Assembly (NCBI GenBank): GCA_964641665.1
Contig: CAZXKO010000055.1
Location: forward strand, 1-64,000
Direction of reading: 5' to 3'
Source of the DNA: Gp1-AA133 sp964641665
GTDB lineage: Bacteria; Acidobacteriota; Terriglobia; Terriglobales; Acidobacteriaceae
DNA length: 64,000 bases
Position 1 is the stretch's first letter. Each line of letters starts with the position of its first letter. This document shows, in pieces, positions 61,025 to 64,000 of the stretch. A program made the position numbers and the translations under genes. The notes beneath the pieces are model-generated. The model did not search any database. It had not been told where the DNA came from and saw nothing but the letters and a program-made list of their open reading frames with translations.

Positions 61025-61380
61025 GTAAGAGCCTTCACCAGGAAAACAACGAAATCACTGCAGCCACCTTCCCGGCTCTGCGCAGTTTCCTGCGTGGCTA
61101 TTTTCACGAAGACATGGCTGACGAATACGGAACGCTCGAAGAAGCCGCGTGTCAGTTCTACGAGGATGCCGACCCGGGCGAGCGCAAGTCCGTCGCCGGC
61201 GAATGGGCTCGCTTCCTCGCCCAGACCAAGGGCCAGTCTCTGCCGTCGATCAACAAGCTTCTCGAGAAGCTCGGCAGTGCCTGTCGTCTGAAGCCCGACG
61301 ATATCGAGAAGATCTCTCGCGCATTTCAGGGCTTGCTCCCGAAACAGGAAGAATCTGCCGATGAGGAAGAGGAATGGTAG
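61021..61380 (+). CDS. CdiI-like immunity protein
   Basis: This is a small acidic protein of 119 aa. FPALRSFLRGYFHEDMADEYGTLEEA is the N-terminal signature of the contact-dependent inhibition immunity family (CdiI_2 type). The rest is helical, and the tail ends in EESADEEEEW. It would bind and block the RNase A-like toxin made upstream. The ATG overlaps the toxin stop (ATGA), which ties their translation together. It has no signal peptide, so it acts in the cytoplasm. Confidence 0.78.
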   Translation: MSKSLHQENNEITAATFPALRSFLRGYFHEDMADEYGTLEEAACQFYEDADPGERKSVAGEWARFLAQTKGQSLPSINKLLEKLGSACRLKPDDIEKISRAFQGLLPKQEESADEEEEW

Positions 61381-62021
61381 AGTTTGGCTGGTCGATCCCC
61401 GGCAGTGGGAAGCGCATGCGGAGGTCCTTCCGACCCCGTCCCGTCGCACAAAAACACTTGCTTTCTCTCCCGGTCCTTGACGTAGAATTGGCCCAGTTCC
61501 TAAGAACTCGGGTGAGCCGTTTCGCGGCAATCGCCTGCATTCTTTGAAGTTTGTTCGACAGAATCATTCGCGGTTTCCCCCGCGCGGAGGGTCCAGTCGA
61601 TGAGTATCATGGTTTGGCACGTTCTGCGGCGCCTTCCCAGGCCAGCTCTGCTGGGCCTCTTCATAGTCGTCTTAACCGCAGTAGCCCGCGCCGCCTAACC
61701 GTGTGGGAACAACCCCGCCCTCTGTCGGTGGCTCCGGTCAGATGGCGGCATCCCGTAGCCACAACCGCCTAACTCCTTCAACACCCGATTCCCAACCCTG
61801 CCCTTTTCCCAGGTTCCTTCCGTAACCCGGTCGTACACTCCCTTTCGGTAACCCTTGGTAACCATACGAATCTCGATTACCCGCCTTACAATGAGGGTTG
61901 TTTGGTCAAGCTGTGCCTCCCCGGAAGTCTCTCGGGTGAGGATAGTTTGTGGCCCCGCCTGGGGCGTTTCCCAGGTGTCCGTGAGCCCTTCGGCGGGGGG
62001 AAAGCTTGGAGTCCGCCCTCT
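61381..62021. other. intergenic region upstream of the TPR gene
   Basis: About 640 bases. The only possible gene is the 32-codon frame at 61600-61698. The rest is AT-poor and has no recognised RNA or operator. The promoter of the TPR gene should lie in its right part. Confidence 0.4.
61600..61698 (+). CDS. candidate small hydrophobic peptide
   Basis: ATG at 61600 opens a 32-residue frame (MSIMVWHVLRRLPRPALLGL, then FIVVLTAVARAA). GGAGG lies 9 bases upstream. The peptide has one basic-then-hydrophobic segment that could insert in the membrane. No homologue is recalled. It could also be a chance frame. Confidence 0.25.
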   Translation: MSIMVWHVLRRLPRPALLGLFIVVLTAVARAA

Positions 62022-64000
62022 ATGGCGTTTGGTTTCGGCTTCAATAAGCAGAAAGTTCTCAGCGCTGCGGAGAAGTACGTCCAGCAGGGCAAGCTGCAGA
62101 ACGCCATTTCTGAATACGAAAAGATCCTCAAGGCTGATGCCAAGGACCTGACGGTGCTCAACACTGTCGGCGACCTTTACGCCCGTATCGGCGAGGCTGA
62201 CAAGGCCACCGAATGTTTTAAGAGTGTCGGCGACGCCTATGCCGCGCAAGGTTTTACGGTCAAGGGCATCGCGATGTACAAGAAGATCGCGAAGCTCAAG
62301 CCCTCGCTTGAAAGCGTCCTGAAGCTGGCCGAACTCTATACCCAGCAGGGCCTGTTCAACGACGCCCGCGCCCAGTACCTGCAGGTCGCCGAAGAATTTC
62401 TCCGCGCCGGAGAACTTGAGCAGTCCGTCCGTATCTTCCAGAAGATTCTCGAGATGGACCCGGAAAACGTCGCCATGCGCGTGCGCCTGGCCGAGGTCTA
62501 CATCCGGCTCGGGAAGAAGACCGAAGCCTGGCAGATCTTCTCCGCAGCCGCCGAGACTCTGCGCAGCCGCGGTTCACGCAGCGGTGCGGAAGAGATCCTG
62601 CAACGCATGCTGACCCTCGATCCGGGCAACAGCTATGCGCTTCTGCTGCGCGGCCGTAACGCGCTCGAATCCGGAGATGCGCCTGCCGCCATCAAGTTTT
62701 TCGAAAAAGTCGCGGACATCGACAATCATCCGGATGGCCTGCGCGACCTCCTCAAAGCCTATGTGCAAACCGGCCGCGCGGCGGAAGCCGGAAAACTTGC
62801 CGGACAACTGCTTTCCGTCCACAAAGACATCGAGTCGATGTTCGGCTACATCGACGCCTTGGTGCAGGGTGGTGCGCATGAGGAAGCGCTCCAAGTCATC
62901 GATCAGCACGCCGACCGCTTGCTGGCAGAGAACTCCGCCAAGGTTCTCGAGACTCTACGCACCGTAATCGGGCACGTCAGCGGCAGCCCCTCCTCGCTCG
63001 AAAAACTCGAGGAACTCTTCCACAAGGCCGGCGACCAGTCCCACATCAATGAAGTCCACGAGCTTCTCGCCCACGCCTCCGTACAGTCTGGTGACCTGGC
63101 CCGGGCGCGCGATCTCTACCAGGGTCTGGCCGAGCAGGAACCGCAGAACCCCATGCACATGCAGAACTACCAGCAGGTAGTAGGCATGATGGGTGGGCCC
63201 ACCGGGTCCAAGTTGCTTACGGTCGAGGAGGGGATTGTCCTGGTCGAGGAACTCGAGGCTACCGCGCCTCCCATCGATCAGGCTTACTCGCCCGAAGTTG
63301 CCGCCGCCCTGCGGGCTGCGCTCACCGATACCGAGCTGTTCGTTTCCTACAACATGCCTGACAAGGCCCTCGGTCCGGTGATGGCCGTGCTGCCTATCGC
63401 TCCAAACGATGTCCGGCTGAACCAGCGCTTGGCCGCACTCCACGTTCGCGGGCAGCGTTTTGCAGACGCCGCCACCTGCTGCCGTACCTTGCAGAGCGTC
63501 TACGATCAGGCCGACTTGTCTGAAGAAGCCGCGCGCTATGGCGACCTCGCCCAGCGCTGCGAAGAGCGCGAAGCCGCCTCGCCGTCGCCACGTTCAGTGC
63601 TGCCGGCAGTCGGGGATTTTCCCGTCGAATGGCCAGGCGAGCCTGCGCCTGAAACACAGTCGGTCGCGCAGAACGAAGTCCACGAATTTGACCTACAGAC
63701 GCACGCTCAAACTGGGTCCAGCCGTGACGAGCCCGCAGCGGCGAGCGGTGAAATTGACCTTTCTTCGGAATGGGACGACGCCCTGACCGTCGGGGCCGAC
63801 CCAAGCCCATCCCATTCTGGTGACGAGTCGACGGGAGAGTCCGCAGTCGAGGAGATCTCGGCAGAGAGCACTGACGCTGTCACCGAGACCATCGAAGAGA
63901 TCCGTTTCTACCTGGAGCATTCGATGGTGGATCAGGCGCGCGCCGCATTCACCAAGCTTCAGACTCAGACCGCCGACTACGAGCAAATCGCCGCGCTGCG
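62022..64000 (+). CDS. large TPR-repeat protein, 3' end outside window
   Basis: An uninterrupted frame starts at ATG 62022 (MAFGFGFNKQKVLSAAEKYV) and is still open at the window edge, after about 660 codons. Tetratricopeptide repeats dominate: GKLQNAISEYEKILKADAKD, QSVRIFQKILEMDPEN, AAIKFFEKVADIDNHPD. An acidic, low-complexity stretch lies around 530-630, followed by EEIRFYLEHSMVDQARAAF. No signal peptide is seen. The acidobacterial pattern resembles cytoplasmic scaffold proteins linked to pili or secretion, but that is only an impression; the missing end could change the call. Confidence 0.82.
   Translation, partial: MAFGFGFNKQKVLSAAEKYVQQGKLQNAISEYEKILKADAKDLTVLNTVGDLYARIGEADKATECFKSVGDAYAAQGFTVKGIAMYKKIAKLKPSLESVLKLAELYTQQGLFNDARAQYLQVAEEFLRAGELEQSVRIFQKILEMDPENVAMRVRLAEVYIRLGKKTEAWQIFSAAAETLRSRGSRSGAEEILQRMLTLDPGNSYALLLRGRNALESGDAPAAIKFFEKVADIDNHPDGLRDLLKAYVQTGRAAEAGKLAGQLLSVHKDIESMFGYIDALVQGGAHEEALQVIDQHADRLLAENSAKVLETLRTVIGHVSGSPSSLEKLEELFHKAGDQSHINEVHELLAHASVQSGDLARARDLYQGLAEQEPQNPMHMQNYQQVVGMMGGPTGSKLLTVEEGIVLVEELEATAPPIDQAYSPEVAAALRAALTDTELFVSYNMPDKALGPVMAVLPIAPNDVRLNQRLAALHVRGQRFADAATCCRTLQSVYDQADLSEEAARYGDLAQRCEEREAASPSPRSVLPAVGDFPVEWPGEPAPETQSVAQNEVHEFDLQTHAQTGSSRDEPAAASGEIDLSSEWDDALTVGADPSPSHSGDESTGESAVEEISAESTDAVTETIEEIRFYLEHSMVDQARAAFTKLQTQTADYEQIAAL

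Overview
The window looks like a GC-rich chromosomal segment of an acidobacterium (Acidobacteriota, Terriglobia-like). The inference rests on the gene set: a very large Oar-type TonB-dependent receptor with an N-terminal carboxypeptidase-like domain, a tricorn-like S41 protease, CarD, a GH63-type glucosidase, a lysine-repeat H1-like protein, and many intergenic hairpin repeats and sloppy 7-8 bp arrays. No rRNA gene or CRISPR array is visible. The only tRNA-like sequence (37174-37254) is aberrant.

Layout. 0-2 kb: an IS110-family transposase and a small four-helix-bundle gene with a frameshifted end. 2-8.5 kb: housekeeping genes (CarD; GreA overlapping a CDP-alcohol phosphatidyltransferase; a two-domain M16 peptidase; an isoaspartyl peptidase). 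8.9-18.8 kb: TonB receptor, Tat-exported aldo/keto reductase, a collapsed recombinase/IS91 remnant, the tricorn-like protease and a flavin-binding protein. 19-23.2 kb: a compact minus-strand type III polyketide synthase operon (class III aminotransferase, type III PKS, FAD oxidoreductase, YceI). 23.5-33.6 kb: quinone oxidoreductase, LTXXQ protein, Ni/Co transporter, a PHP-domain protein overlapping a GT4 glycosyltransferase, a LysM lytic transglycosylase, the H1-like protein and an M50 protease. 33.6-37.8 kb: small membrane, TPR and ankyrin genes, a REP-like inverted repeat beside an IS200-type transposase remnant, the tRNA-like element and a cytochrome c. 38-43.7 kb: two divergent nucleoside hydrolases, a GH63-type glucosidase and an SDR.

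44-55 kb is the most coherent metabolic block. A FadR-type regulator heads a tight minus-strand operon (3-hydroxyacid dehydrogenase, E1 alpha, E1 beta, a DddP-like M24 protein with an altered metal site, E2). It is preceded by an aldehyde dehydrogenase, and divergently by an exported alpha/beta hydrolase and a DctA-like carrier. This looks like uptake and oxidation of an unidentified organic acid; E3 is not in the window.

55-64 kb: GH16, an EXORDIUM-like HExxE protein, Cu/Zn SOD, an acyl-activating/ACP/acyltransferase fusion, a lipoprotein with an RNase A-like toxin domain followed by a CdiI-like immunity gene (ATGA overlap), and a long TPR protein that runs off the window end.

The best candidates for unusual biology are the stand-alone lipoprotein RNase toxin/immunity pair, the 2-oxoacid dehydrogenase operon carrying an M24 protein, the type III PKS operon with a YceI partner, and the tRNA-like element. 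All functional statements come from reading motifs and gene context; no database search was run.
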